Of a stretch of DNA of 39,264 nucleotides, positions 1 through 7,183 are shown piece by piece (the first letter of the stretch is position 1; each line of letters opens with the position of its first letter). Position numbers and translations under genes: made by a program. The stretch is from a virus. The stretch is from positions 1-39,264 of the IMG/VR virus record IMGVR_UViG_3300023174_000337; one strand, given 5' to 3'. Under the pieces are notes generated by a model. It made no database searches and was not told where the DNA came from. It saw only the letters and a program-made list of their open reading frames with translations.

Positions 1-632
1 AATTTATTCCAATGTCTTTCATACAAATGGAGATTCGTAATGAACCAATTCATTGGTCCAATTTGAATGCCTAATTGTTCTGATACTCTTTCCATTAATT
101 TAGCAAAACAATATTGATCATTTCCAAAGCCAAACCATAAATCAATTGATCGAGCAAAAATAGTTAATTCTAATTTATTATTTTTAATATAAAAATTAAG
201 AATAACATTACATGGAGTGTCATACTTATACAGATCTAATTCATTTATATCATAATGAACTACTACTGCTCTTCTACTTTGGGGGTTTGTTTTTAACTCT
301 TGTATTGCTCTGTCTAATTGATTGTTTTTATTCCAAAAGAATCCATAATTACTTACTACATTTGATGTGCCAGGAATCATCATTTGTTTCCATATTTTAG
401 CCCTTTCTGCAATTTCACTTGCATCTCTATCTCCTGATTCATACCAAATATTTTCAAATTCTGCATAATCAACATTAAACTTTCTTTGTTGAGTTGTTAT
501 AACTTTATCAGTTGGATCTAGTAGAGTAAAGCTTATATTGAATATAGCTTTTGTATTTGCGAAATCTTCTCCATAAGTCATTACATGTTTATATAATTCT
601 TCGAAAGCTATTGTTGCATTATTAAATTTCAT
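1..632 (-). CDS. dCMP hydroxymethylase-like enzyme (thymidylate synthase fold), 3' end cut by window
   Basis: The first 210 residues are present; the gene runs off the left edge. The thymidylate synthase fold is clear: SRR at 119-121, catalytic Cys141 in DTPCN, RSIDLWFGFGND at 161-172, and LHLYERH at 201-207. In thymidylate synthase the residue 31 positions after the catalytic Cys is Asn (E. coli C146/N177). In T4 dCMP hydroxymethylase it is Asp (C148/D179). Here it is Asp172, again 31 residues after Cys141, within GFGND, which resembles the T4 GFRND. Known role of that family: transfer of a hydroxymethyl group from methylene-tetrahydrofolate to dCMP, feeding synthesis of modified cytosine. 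The ATG at 632 overlaps the end of the dCMP deaminase gene by 11 bases. Fold is certain; dCMP specificity is inferred from the Asp. Confidence 0.82.
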   Translation of the reverse strand, partial: MKFNNATIAFEELYKHVMTYGEDFANTKAIFNISFTLLDPTDKVITTQQRKFNVDYAEFENIWYESGDRDASEIAERAKIWKQMMIPGTSNVVSNYGFFWNKNNQLDRAIQELKTNPQSRRAVVVHYDINELDLYKYDTPCNVILNFYIKNNKLELTIFARSIDLWFGFGNDQYCFAKLMERVSEQLGIQIGPMNWFITNLHLYERHWNK

Positions 633-1059
633 ACTTTTCTATTTTAATGAATTTTTTTAAGAAGTCTATTCCTGTCGTGTCTCTATACTCTTCCAAATAT
701 ACAACTCTTTGGATTTCTGATTGCAGAATAAGTTTCGCGCAATCTAAACAAGGACTAAGAGTCAAGTAGAGTGTTCCTCCTTTTGTCGAGTGTCCTGTTT
801 TTGCGGCCTTTAGAAGTGCATTTGATTCTCCGTGAATAACGTATGGCAGAGTTACATTACTATCGTCTTCACAACAATTTGGCATGCCTTTTGGTGTGCC
901 GTTGTACCCAAAAGAAACTACGTTTCCATCTAACTCTATAACTGCACCAACTTTAGATCTATTACAGTGAGATAGTGTAGCAACTTCTTTCGCTATGTTC
1001 ATGAAAACTCTGTCTAACTTGATTTGTTTAAGTGAGTCCTGTGCTTCCAAATCCGCCAT
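622..1059 (-). CDS. dCMP deaminase
   Basis: Zinc-dependent deaminase converting dCMP to dUMP, feeding thymidylate synthesis. Visible marks are KVGAVI in the N-terminal strand, the zinc and proton-shuttle motif as HGESNA (usually HAE; the middle residue is Gly here), and the second zinc motif SPCLDC. The frame stays open to an ATG at 1092, which would overlap dUTPase by 65 bases. I prefer the ATG at 1059 (32-base overlap), because family members start shortly before the block seen here as KLDRVFMNIAKEV. A purine-rich stretch (AAAGAGGAG) ends right at that ATG and is 9 bases from a TTG at 1050, which could be the true start. It sits between dUTPase and the hydroxymethylase gene, forming a pyrimidine nucleotide operon. 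Confidence 0.9.
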   Translation of the reverse strand: MADLEAQDSLKQIKLDRVFMNIAKEVATLSHCNRSKVGAVIELDGNVVSFGYNGTPKGMPNCCEDDSNVTLPYVIHGESNALLKAAKTGHSTKGGTLYLTLSPCLDCAKLILQSEIQRVVYLEEYRDTTGIDFLKKFIKIEKYEI

Positions 1060-1459
1060 CTCCTCTTTCTGATTGTCTTTTTGGTAATTCATTTACTACT
1101 TCTACGTTTTGGTAATTTACTGGTACTAATACAAATTGTACTAACTTCTGTCCTGGAATGATGTCTACTACTTTGTCTCCTGCATTCATCATGTGAATGT
1201 GAATCTCGCCTTCGTAATCTTCGTCTACTACGCAAGCTCCTACTATGAGTCCCTCTTTCGTAGCAATACCTGATTTATTGAAGGCTATAAGTGCATATCC
1301 TTCGGGCACTTGCGCTTTTACTCCAGCAGGAATCAGCACTGCTTTTCCAGGCCAAACTTTTGTGGCTTTGAAATCGTCTGGAACATAAAAATCCAAACCT
1401 GCACTTACTGACGTGCCTCTACTTGGAGCTTTTACTTTTCTTACTAACTTTATTTTCAT
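1028..1459 (-). CDS. dut: dUTPase (deoxyuridine 5'-triphosphate nucleotidohydrolase)
   Basis: Trimeric all-beta dUTPase of 143 residues, hydrolysing dUTP to dUMP and pyrophosphate. All five family motifs are readable in order: AGLDFY (1), NKSGIA (2; usually RSS/RSG), the block with DEDYEGEI (3), PGQKLVQFVLVPV (4) and the C-terminal RGDGGFGSTG (5), the flexible arm that closes the active site. The 5' end overlaps the DUF6378-type gene by 41 bases and the 3' end overlaps the dCMP deaminase gene, so the three are probably translationally coupled. Together with dCMP deaminase it supplies dUMP and keeps uracil out of phage DNA. Confidence 0.95.
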   Translation of the reverse strand: MKIKLVRKVKAPSRGTSVSAGLDFYVPDDFKATKVWPGKAVLIPAGVKAQVPEGYALIAFNKSGIATKEGLIVGACVVDEDYEGEIHIHMMNAGDKVVDIIPGQKLVQFVLVPVNYQNVEVVNELPKRQSERGDGGFGSTGLT

Positions 1460-1724
1460 CTTGTTTTGGTTTTAAATACTCGTTTAGAGATGCCATATAC
1501 GCTACAGCATCGAGATAATTGTCTTCTTTGTAATTGTAAGAAGCTCTAGACAACTTAAGAGCCAACATGCAATTGTACATATCGAATGCAGTGATGTCTT
1601 TTCTAGAAAGCAGAGAAGCTATCTTTGCGGCTTGCTCCATGCCTTCTTCGAATGGACCGTACATACGCTCTTTCTCTTCGTTTCTTTCGAAGACAATTTT
1701 GTGTGCTTGTTGTAATATACTCAT
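1419..1724 (-). CDS. DUF6378-like phage protein
   Basis: 101 residues. The central part matches the pattern of the DUF6378 phage family: a YGPFEEG block near residue 22, then MLALKLSRASYN and DNYLDAVAYMASLNEYL. Its biochemical role is not known to me. In other phages the family often lies near nucleotide metabolism genes, as here beside dUTPase and dCMP deaminase. The last 15 residues are Lys/Ser-rich (KKSKSSK) and lie within the overlap with the dUTPase start. It is predicted soluble and helical. The family assignment comes from remembered motif similarity only. Confidence 0.72.
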   Translation of the reverse strand: MSILQQAHKIVFERNEEKERMYGPFEEGMEQAAKIASLLSRKDITAFDMYNCMLALKLSRASYNYKEDNYLDAVAYMASLNEYLKPKQDENKVSKKSKSSK

Positions 1725-1730
1725 AATATT

Positions 1731-1847
1731 TTATTTTAAAAAGTGTCCAAGAAAACGTTTAAATTTTGCCATTTGAACGTCAAATACCATTTTTGCTACC
1801 CCTATTATTATTAGTACTAGGAATGCTGTTGCTATTATTTGTGCCAT
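1731..1847 (-). CDS. Small membrane protein, 38 residues
   Basis: Short gene between the GNAT gene and the DUF6378 gene, with ATG at 1847 and TAA at 1731-1733. The product starts MAQIIATAFLVLIIIGVAKM, a single hydrophobic helix of about 15 residues, followed by a basic amphipathic tail (KFKRFLGHFLK). It lies 2 bases after the GNAT stop and 7 bases before the next start, so it fills the gap exactly, which favours a real gene. Function unknown; it could be an inner membrane anchor or lysis-related peptide, but nothing specific supports that. Confidence 0.55.
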   Translation of the reverse strand: MAQIIATAFLVLIIIGVAKMVFDVQMAKFKRFLGHFLK

Positions 1848-1848
1848 A

Positions 1849-2196
1849 TTATTTTTTTACTACTTTGAATAATGCTTTTTCTATTTGATACCCATTGTTA
1901 ATGAAATACTTTAAGCTATCTGTATTACAGTGAGCGTATATTGTTTTATCTGTTTCTTTGACCTTTGAATCACGATAGTTCCAAAGTAATTTATAGATGC
2001 CTTTACTACGGTGTGCTTCTTTTACAAACGCGTGACATAGGTAAACTACGGAATGGTGTTCTACATAGGATACTATTCCTACTAATTCAGTTTTTATAAA
2101 ACACCCATAGTATGTAGCATGTTTATCTAATAGATCTGGTTTAATGGTTTTAAATTCAGATTCTACTTCGTCGTATGTAATTTTTTTAATTTCCAC
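1849..2196 (-). CDS. GNAT-family N-acetyltransferase
   Basis: 115 residues with a short GNAT fold. Strand-loop motif A reads HAFVKEAHRSKGIYKLLWN, where the (R/Q)xxGx(G/A)-type acetyl-CoA loop appears as RSKGIY. Motif B at the C-terminus includes DSLKYFINNGYQIEKA, the usual 'F..nnGF' element. It would transfer an acetyl group to an unidentified amine. The start is GTG at 2196, sharing bases with the TAG stop of the upstream gene (TAGTG), which indicates coupling. GNAT enzymes occur in phages both as anti-host factors and in base hypermodification; the nearby hydroxymethylase makes the second possible but unproven. Confidence 0.78.
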   Translation of the reverse strand: MEIKKITYDEVESEFKTIKPDLLDKHATYYGCFIKTELVGIVSYVEHHSVVYLCHAFVKEAHRSKGIYKLLWNYRDSKVKETDKTIYAHCNTDSLKYFINNGYQIEKALFKVVKK

Positions 2197-2444
2197 TATA
2201 CGTTTAATGTTTTAGGATATTTATGCTTTATTGATTCATAGAACTCTGGTGAGTACTTCTTTGCAAGATTTAAAAAGTATTGCTGTTTATATACTTCATC
2301 TTCTGTAGTTTCATACTTAATTAGATCTCTTAATCGAGCAGCTCTTTCGTAACGCTCTACTTCTACACACCAATCTAATCTTTCCTGCATTATAGCTACA
2401 TAAGCAGCGTGTAATTCTTTCTCTTCTTGTTTAAGTCGAGTCAT
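2196..2444 (-). CDS. Small UVR-motif-like protein
   Basis: 82 residues. The central segment CVEVERYERAARLRDLI resembles the UVR motif shared by UvrB, UvrC and McsA-type proteins (helical hairpin with E-xAAxLRD). The rest is charged and helical, ending YPKTLNV. It could be a protein-protein interaction module. I do not know a function for stand-alone phage versions. The ATG at 2444 is preceded by an 18-base sequence repeated immediately before the next gene. Confidence 0.55.
   Translation of the reverse strand: MTRLKQEEKELHAAYVAIMQERLDWCVEVERYERAARLRDLIKYETTEDEVYKQQYFLNLAKKYSPEFYESIKHKYPKTLNV
2197..2214 (-). repeat. 18-bp direct repeat before two consecutive starts (copy 1; copy 2 at 2447-2464)
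   Basis: The coding-strand sequence TAAAACATTAAACGTATA occurs just upstream of the GNAT start (2197-2214) and again just upstream of the UVR-like start (2447-2464). In copy 1 it also encodes the C-terminus KTLNV of the UVR-like protein. It may be a shared translation leader or the trace of a local duplication. Confidence 0.6.
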
Positions 2445-2478
2445 ATTATACGTTTAATGTTTTATAAATATAATCTAT

Positions 2479-3363
2479 CTATTTCGAATAGCGAAGCACA
2501 TCTTTCATGTCATTCCACTCTCTTTGAGAATCTATATCTTTTGGGTTTATTGTTGGTTTCGGTGTACTTTTTGCAACATTCCAAAACCAATCCCCAGGCT
2601 TTCCGTGTTGCTTCATTATTTCCCAACCCTTTGCGTCGTATGTGCTTATGCAGTCGAATGGAGGAATCGTTCTTGCGGGCTTTAAGAATGGTTTATCGTA
2701 TGTGTAAAACCGAGCTGTTCCGAGCTCACCAGGTTGAATATTCCTTGCCACTGCTACAGCATTAAAGCTTGCGTTAGGCAGCGCAATCTGCAGCGTCCGG
2801 GACAGCACTCCTGTAGAAAATACCGACCACAAAGTGTCTATATTTTTGTCTGCTAAGCAATCGTGTATAATTCTCACGCCACCAGCTACTACCATTTCCG
2901 TTTTAAGTCCAAATTGAAGAAATTTTGCTCCTATAGCATCTGCAAAACGTTTAGCGTATATATTTGCGGTTGGCATCGCCGCTATTCTTACAAATATTGG
3001 AATAGCTCCCCTCTCTATAGCAAGCAATTGATGTTCACTTGCTTCTTTTGAAGATGGCATAAATAGGTATAGTTTCTTGTTGTACTTCTTTGCCAAATAG
3101 CAAAGAGACAGCGGCGCCATTCCTACACGTGGAGCTACATAAACAAGAGCGTCTTCTTGCACTTGAGAAATCATGAAGTCTGCAAACTTGGCTTTTGTTC
3201 CAGCTTCGTACTCTCCATCGTCAATCACTTTGAATCCTTCGATGTCTTTGACCGTGAAAGTGAAGTCGTGTTTGTAATCTGCAGTAAGATCCAAATAATA
3301 TTGGAGATTTTTACCGTTTGCTAGATCAAGGTTCGATTGATCCGTTGCTTTGTTGAGGAACAT
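2479..3363 (-). CDS. PLP-dependent enzyme-like protein (fold type II, ACC deaminase/cysteine synthase-like)
   Basis: 294 residues. The layout resembles the beta-family of pyridoxal-phosphate enzymes. GTKAK at 55-59 corresponds to the GGNKxRK block whose Lys binds PLP in ACC deaminase and D-cysteine desulfhydrase, making Lys57 the candidate. It is followed by VYVAPRVGMAPLSLCYLAKK, where the substrate loop (often SGNxG) lies, then KLYLFMPSSKEASEHQL and LLAIERGAIPIFV, the usual 'GA.vi.v' strand. A Gly-rich WSVFSTGVLSRTL sits where the phosphate-binding loop would be. The gene overlaps the upstream SGNH-like gene by 38 bases, suggesting coupled translation and a joint function. The reaction is unknown; loss of catalysis is also possible because several loops are unusual. 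Confidence 0.6.
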   Translation of the reverse strand: MFLNKATDQSNLDLANGKNLQYYLDLTADYKHDFTFTVKDIEGFKVIDDGEYEAGTKAKFADFMISQVQEDALVYVAPRVGMAPLSLCYLAKKYNKKLYLFMPSSKEASEHQLLAIERGAIPIFVRIAAMPTANIYAKRFADAIGAKFLQFGLKTEMVVAGGVRIIHDCLADKNIDTLWSVFSTGVLSRTLQIALPNASFNAVAVARNIQPGELGTARFYTYDKPFLKPARTIPPFDCISTYDAKGWEIMKQHGKPGDWFWNVAKSTPKPTINPKDIDSQREWNDMKDVLRYSK

Positions 3364-4291
3364 ATAGTAATTCGTTTAAGTATGGGTAATTTTTTGGACG
3401 GAGATGAACAGAGCTTTTCTGCTCTAGAATGTCTAGCATCTTTGTGCCGTCTTCGTCTATCCATTCTTCCGGCCACTTGATAACTTTGAGTCCGGATTCG
3501 TTGATAATTTTGTTGGCAACTTTTCTCAATCTCATTCTCTCTTCTCTGGTTCCGAAGAATGGTTGCTTCTTGTAAAGCCCTGTTCCAGGAATCTTTCTGC
3601 TTTCGTGTTCAACTGGTAACAACTCTACTAGAGTGCAATCAGTTAATTGCTTTGCGAAGTCAACATACTTTATAAATAAGTCAATAGTCGCAGCTATAGG
3701 ATCTTCTTGTCTCATCAGATGGAATCTGTTATCAATATTCCCAAAATAGAGAGTGACTTCATCATACTTTTCGTTTATTTCTTCAGGAGTAGATCTTTTC
3801 AAGAATCCGTGTAGAGTTCTTCCAGGCGTAAAGTCTAGTGTGTACTTTGGTTTCCAAACCGATAAACCGTGAGAATCGGATATAACAGCTTGTCTGCTTT
3901 TCTTGCCGAAGTCCATAAATAAATTCACTAGGTTTCCAACAGGAAATTCAGCATTCTCGATCTTGATTCTCTTGTTGAATCCTTCGAAGTCGAACTCTTT
4001 ATTAATGAACTTTACACCACCTTTGAAATCTGCCATTGCTTGCATCTTTTCGTAGTGTTCTTTTTGAGGTCCTCCCGGCACATTAAATGAACCTTCCATG
4101 AAATTTACTCCTTCGCAAACGAAGAGAGCATCGTAATCCTTCCAAGTGTGCGATTTGGGATTTACATCTATTTGATCTTGCGGGAAATAGTCTCGAATCA
4201 TTCGAGTAGCAATCAATCCGTATGCGCCGCCTTGACTATTTAAGGTAGATCCTACGTTTCCCATGATGCTAACTAATGCGTATCTCGCCAT
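3326..4291 (-). CDS. SGNH-hydrolase-like protein
   Basis: 321 residues. SGNH/GDSL blocks can be placed: block I as ISDSHGLSV (Ser140 candidate nucleophile), block III as YFGNID (Gly184, Asn185), and block V near the C-terminus as LDILEQKSSVHL with candidate His296. A conserved-looking segment LLPVEHESRKIPGTGLYKKQ precedes the C-terminal part. The first 130 residues (VSIMGNVGSTLNSQGGAYG, then VCEGVNFMEGSFNVPGGPQ) are a separate domain I cannot name. SGNH proteins act as esterases, lipases or O-acyltransferases; the substrate here is unknown. The gene overlaps the PLP-like gene downstream. A TATAAACA box lies upstream of its ATG. Confidence 0.55.
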   Translation of the reverse strand: MARYALVSIMGNVGSTLNSQGGAYGLIATRMIRDYFPQDQIDVNPKSHTWKDYDALFVCEGVNFMEGSFNVPGGPQKEHYEKMQAMADFKGGVKFINKEFDFEGFNKRIKIENAEFPVGNLVNLFMDFGKKSRQAVISDSHGLSVWKPKYTLDFTPGRTLHGFLKRSTPEEINEKYDEVTLYFGNIDNRFHLMRQEDPIAATIDLFIKYVDFAKQLTDCTLVELLPVEHESRKIPGTGLYKKQPFFGTREERMRLRKVANKIINESGLKVIKWPEEWIDEDGTKMLDILEQKSSVHLRPKNYPYLNELLYVPQQSNGSIEP

Positions 4292-4360
4292 AACTTTTTT
4301 GTTTATATGTAATATTAATAAATAGTTTTGATTTGTGGAAATTTATTTTCTAAGAGACAT

Positions 4361-4385
4361 AAAAAAAGCACCGAAAAGGTGCTTT
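4361..4385 (-). terminator. Rho-independent terminator after the tagged 249-residue protein
   Basis: Read on the coding strand this is AAAGCACC, loop TTTTC, GGTGCTTT, then more U (A-run 4361-4367 on the plus strand). The 8-bp stem and U-tract lie about 27 bases after the stop codon at 4412. A near-identical hairpin lies at 7953-7976 behind another gene of the same tagged family. Confidence 0.85.
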
Positions 4386-4411
4386 GAATTATTTTTAATT
4401 ATGTAAACAAT

Positions 4412-5161
4412 CTACATTCTGCCTAATAGCTTCATTAAATTAAATGGAGCTGTAAAACCTTTTTGTACTTCTGTTTCAAGACTATCCCAATCTTCAGAAC
4501 TTAAATCTGTTGCAACAGGTTTTGAATAACCAGCACCCACTAAAAAATCAATTCTTTTTTTCGTGTCGAATTTATTCCAGTATGATTTAGCTGTATTAGT
4601 CATATCAGTTCCCGCCACAGTTACTTGTTTATTCTCATTCATGCTAAAATCGCCTTGAAATAATGGATCTCCGCTCTTTTGTGCAGCTCTAATATCTTCA
4701 AAAGTTTTAAGAACCATGCTGGTTATTTTCTTAGCCGTTATATCTGGATTACTATCTGCAATCTTATTTAAAGTCTTCATATTTTTTTCTAAGACTTGTA
4801 AATAGGATGAAGCTACAGATAAAGGACCAGATTTTACAGGAGGACCAATATATATTTTATCTGATGGAGTATAGCCTTCCTTTACACCACTTTCATTCAT
4901 GCCAATTTTTTGCTTGGTTCTAATGTCGTTAAGTGTCTTAAGCACCATTTTGATTACAGATTTTGCACTTATGTCTGGATTAGAGTCAATTACTCTATCC
5001 AATTGTTTTAAAGCTTTCTCCATACTATATAAAGAATCTGAAGCCGCAGCTAAAGGTCCGGTTTTTGATGCTTTACCAATGTAAATTCTTTCATCTGGAG
5101 TATAGCCTTCCTTCAAAAGAGGATTGTTCTTTAAGAACTTTTGAAAATCAAATTGTCTCAT
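4412..5161 (-). CDS. Tagged paralog A: putative capsid-targeted internal protein with tandem repeat
   Basis: 249 residues, no recognised family. The N-terminus MRQFDFQKFLKNNPLLKE is a variant of the 18-residue tag seen on three other proteins here and ends in L-x-E, the cleavage pattern of T4 prohead protease. Residues 19 to about 165 are two tandem repeats of roughly 75 residues, each beginning KEGYTP, then IYIG, then a SGPL/TGPL block, SNPDI(S/T)AK and MVLKT. The second repeat is preceded by NESGVKE, again an LxE-like VxE. The C-terminal region (DTKKRIDFLVGAGYSKP) looks like a small helical domain. It has its own TATAAATA box and terminator, so it is a single-gene unit between GroEL and the SGNH-like gene. 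Packaging into the capsid is inferred from the tag alone. Confidence 0.65.
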   Translation of the reverse strand: MRQFDFQKFLKNNPLLKEGYTPDERIYIGKASKTGPLAAASDSLYSMEKALKQLDRVIDSNPDISAKSVIKMVLKTLNDIRTKQKIGMNESGVKEGYTPSDKIYIGPPVKSGPLSVASSYLQVLEKNMKTLNKIADSNPDITAKKITSMVLKTFEDIRAAQKSGDPLFQGDFSMNENKQVTVAGTDMTNTAKSYWNKFDTKKRIDFLVGAGYSKPVATDLSSEDWDSLETEVQKGFTAPFNLMKLLGRM

Positions 5162-5171
5162 GTTTTATTTT

Positions 5172-5179
5172 TATTTATA
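5172..5179 (-). promoter_or_regulatory. TATAAATA box, T4-late-type promoter candidate
   Basis: The coding strand reads TATAAATA exactly, 10 bases upstream of the ATG at 5161. The surrounding 29 bases (5168-5196) are repeated exactly at 9799-9827 before another tagged gene. TATAAATA is the T4 late promoter core. Confidence 0.5.
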
Positions 5180-5192
5180 CTAATAAATATGT

Positions 5193-5225
5193 AAAAAAAA
5201 AGAAAAGCGCCCGAAGGCGCCTTTT
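5193..5225 (-). terminator. Strong terminator after groEL
   Basis: Coding-strand GCGCC-TTCG-GGCGC stem with a UUCG tetraloop, flanked by AAAA/UUUU pairs and a long U-rich tail, 20 bases after the GroEL stop. It separates the chaperone operon from the next gene's promoter. Confidence 0.9.
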
Positions 5226-5244
5226 AATTTAGAACTGATTTATT

Positions 5245-6867
5245 TTACATTCCCATCATAGGATTCATTCCTCCATCATCAGCTTTCTTATCAGCCTTCT
5301 CAAAAACTACACTTTCAGTGCATAGAATAGTTCCAGCTACTGATGCAGCATTTTTTAATGCGGTTATAACTACTTTAGCTGGATCAATTAATCCAAATTC
5401 AAACGCATCTACTACAGTACCGCTTTTCGCATCGTACGTAGCATTTTTTAATTTAGACGTATGTACTTCATGTGCAACTGAGTACCACTTATCGTTTCCT
5501 GCATTGGCAAGAATCTTTTTAAATGGTTCTGAACACGCCATATCTACTATTCTCTGCCCAAGATCATTTGGATCTTCTTCTCCTCTAAATACATCATAGA
5601 GTACTATTCCTCCTCCTGGTACAATACCATCTAAAAGAGCTGCCTTAGTTGCCATAAGTGAGTCTTCAACTCGATCTTTTTTCTCTTTGATTTCGATATC
5701 AGAATCTCCACCAACCGAGATGATTGCAACTCCACCGATCAACTTACCAAGTCTCTCTTGTAATTTTTCTTTCTCGTAAAAAGAGGTTGCTTTCTCGATC
5801 TGCTCTTTTATTTCGTTGGAACGATTCGTGATAGAGATTTCGTCTCCCTTGCCATCAATGATGGTGGTTTGATCTTTGCTAACCGTAACCATTCTAGCTC
5901 TTCCCAAGAACTCGCCAAGTTGATTTGGTGCGATCTTGTCAAGCTTGTGTCCTTTGTCTTTTGAAAGTACTTGTCCGCCTGTAAGAATAGCAATGTCTTC
6001 CATAATAAGAGTTTTTCTCTCTCCAAAATCTGGTGCTTTTACCGCACATACTTGAACGATGCCTCTCATCTTGTTTACGATTAGAGTTGCCAACGCTTCG
6101 TCACCGATATCTTCAGCAACGATAAGTACTGGTTTGTTTTCAGAGTTTGCTTTGGTCAACACTTGCAACAACTCTTGCGCTGTAGAGATACGACCGTCGT
6201 ACAAGAAGACGAATGGATCTTCCAATACCGCTTGCATCGTAGTGTTGTTGGTAGTAAAGTATGGAGATTTATAACCTCTGTCGAACTGCATACCTTCAAC
6301 AACTTCTAATTGAGTTTCTCCGGTTTTAGACTCTTCGATAGTAACTACTCCTTCGCGGCCAACCTTTTCGATAGCAGTTGCAATAAGTTCTCCGATTTCT
6401 GGATCGTTATTACCAGAGATGGTGGCTACTTGTTTGATTTGCTCTTCTGTAGAGACATCAATTGCCATTGCTTTGATTTTCTTTACAGCTTTTTCAACTG
6501 CTGCGTCGATCTGCTTTTTAACAGCGACTGCGTTTACTCCTTGATGAATCAAGGTCAATCCTTCTTCAACCATTTTGGTTGCCAAGATTGTAGATGTTGT
6601 TGTACCGTCTCCAGCTTCGTTAGCAGATTTTACTGAAACGGCTTTAACAAGCTGTGCACCCATATCTTCAACTTCGTCTTCCAACTTGTGGAATGCTTTC
6701 GCCACGCTGACGCCGTCCTTTGAAATGCGTATTTCTCCTGTTTGTTCTTTGATAAGAACTGTACGACCTCCTGGTCCGAGCGTAGATGAAACTGATTGGT
6801 TCAACTTTTGGATACCGGTCAGCAACTTCTCTTTTAATTCTTTTCCTGATAAATTCTGTGTTGACAT
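5245..6867 (-). CDS. groEL: Chaperonin GroEL (60 kDa subunit)
   Basis: Full-length 540-residue chaperonin. Key residues are in place: GPGGR at 31-35, Asp51 in SKDGVSVAK, Asp87 in GDGTTT (ATP/Mg binding and hydrolysis), VEDSLMATKAA (the hydrolytic Asp398 region of E. coli GroEL), and the C-terminal GGMNPMMGM tail. It forms the folding chamber with GroES, whose gene lies 10 bases upstream. A phage copy may fold virion proteins that the host chaperonin handles poorly. The reading frame is intact, so it is not a remnant. A strong terminator follows. Confidence 0.98.
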   Translation of the reverse strand: MSTQNLSGKELKEKLLTGIQKLNQSVSSTLGPGGRTVLIKEQTGEIRISKDGVSVAKAFHKLEDEVEDMGAQLVKAVSVKSANEAGDGTTTSTILATKMVEEGLTLIHQGVNAVAVKKQIDAAVEKAVKKIKAMAIDVSTEEQIKQVATISGNNDPEIGELIATAIEKVGREGVVTIEESKTGETQLEVVEGMQFDRGYKSPYFTTNNTTMQAVLEDPFVFLYDGRISTAQELLQVLTKANSENKPVLIVAEDIGDEALATLIVNKMRGIVQVCAVKAPDFGERKTLIMEDIAILTGGQVLSKDKGHKLDKIAPNQLGEFLGRARMVTVSKDQTTIIDGKGDEISITNRSNEIKEQIEKATSFYEKEKLQERLGKLIGGVAIISVGGDSDIEIKEKKDRVEDSLMATKAALLDGIVPGGGIVLYDVFRGEEDPNDLGQRIVDMACSEPFKKILANAGNDKWYSVAHEVHTSKLKNATYDAKSGTVVDAFEFGLIDPAKVVITALKNAASVAGTILCTESVVFEKADKKADDGGMNPMMGM

Positions 6868-6877
6868 AATCTGTTTT

Positions 6878-7168
6878 TTAAATTATTTGTGATAAAATTT
6901 CTGTTTCTTTTGCGATGAAATAGTCTTCTCCATCGATGGTGATTTTCATTCCTCCCATTTTAGGAATCAAGACTTTCATTCCTGGTTTCAGTGCGCTCTC
7001 TACGCTTTCTCCTTTGTGCCAATTGTAAGTAGGACTTGTAGCTACTACTTCCGCCATTTCAGGGCGTTCTTTTCCCAAATCGGGGATGATGATATTGCCA
7101 AACGTTTCCTCTTGAGATTCGATTGGTTTTAGAATGACATTGCCATTCATTGCTTGTAATTTGCTCAT
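6878..7168 (-). CDS. groES: Co-chaperonin GroES
   Basis: 96 residues, normal GroES size. It begins with LQAMNGNVILKPIE, the first strand of the barrel. The mobile loop carries NIIIPD in place of the usual IVL tripeptide that binds the GroEL apical domain, and the later strands include PGMKVLIPK and DYFIAKETEIL. It caps the GroEL chamber. Gene order groES-groEL with a 10-base gap is as in bacteria, and both lie downstream of hsp20. The leader is A-rich without a Shine-Dalgarno sequence. Confidence 0.96.
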   Translation of the reverse strand: MSKLQAMNGNVILKPIESQEETFGNIIIPDLGKERPEMAEVVATSPTYNWHKGESVESALKPGMKVLIPKMGGMKITIDGEDYFIAKETEILSQII

Positions 7169-7183
7169 ATGCGTGTTTTGTTT

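Noticed and set aside
2427-2765. Plus-strand open frame opposite the PLP-like gene
   Set aside because: Low-complexity Leu/Ser/Cys-rich translation typical of an antisense shadow, with no supporting context.
6310-6636. Plus-strand open frames opposite groEL (6310-6636, 6575-6892, 5318-5599)
   Set aside because: They mirror a highly conserved gene, have no recognisable domains and run against the direction of every real gene here.
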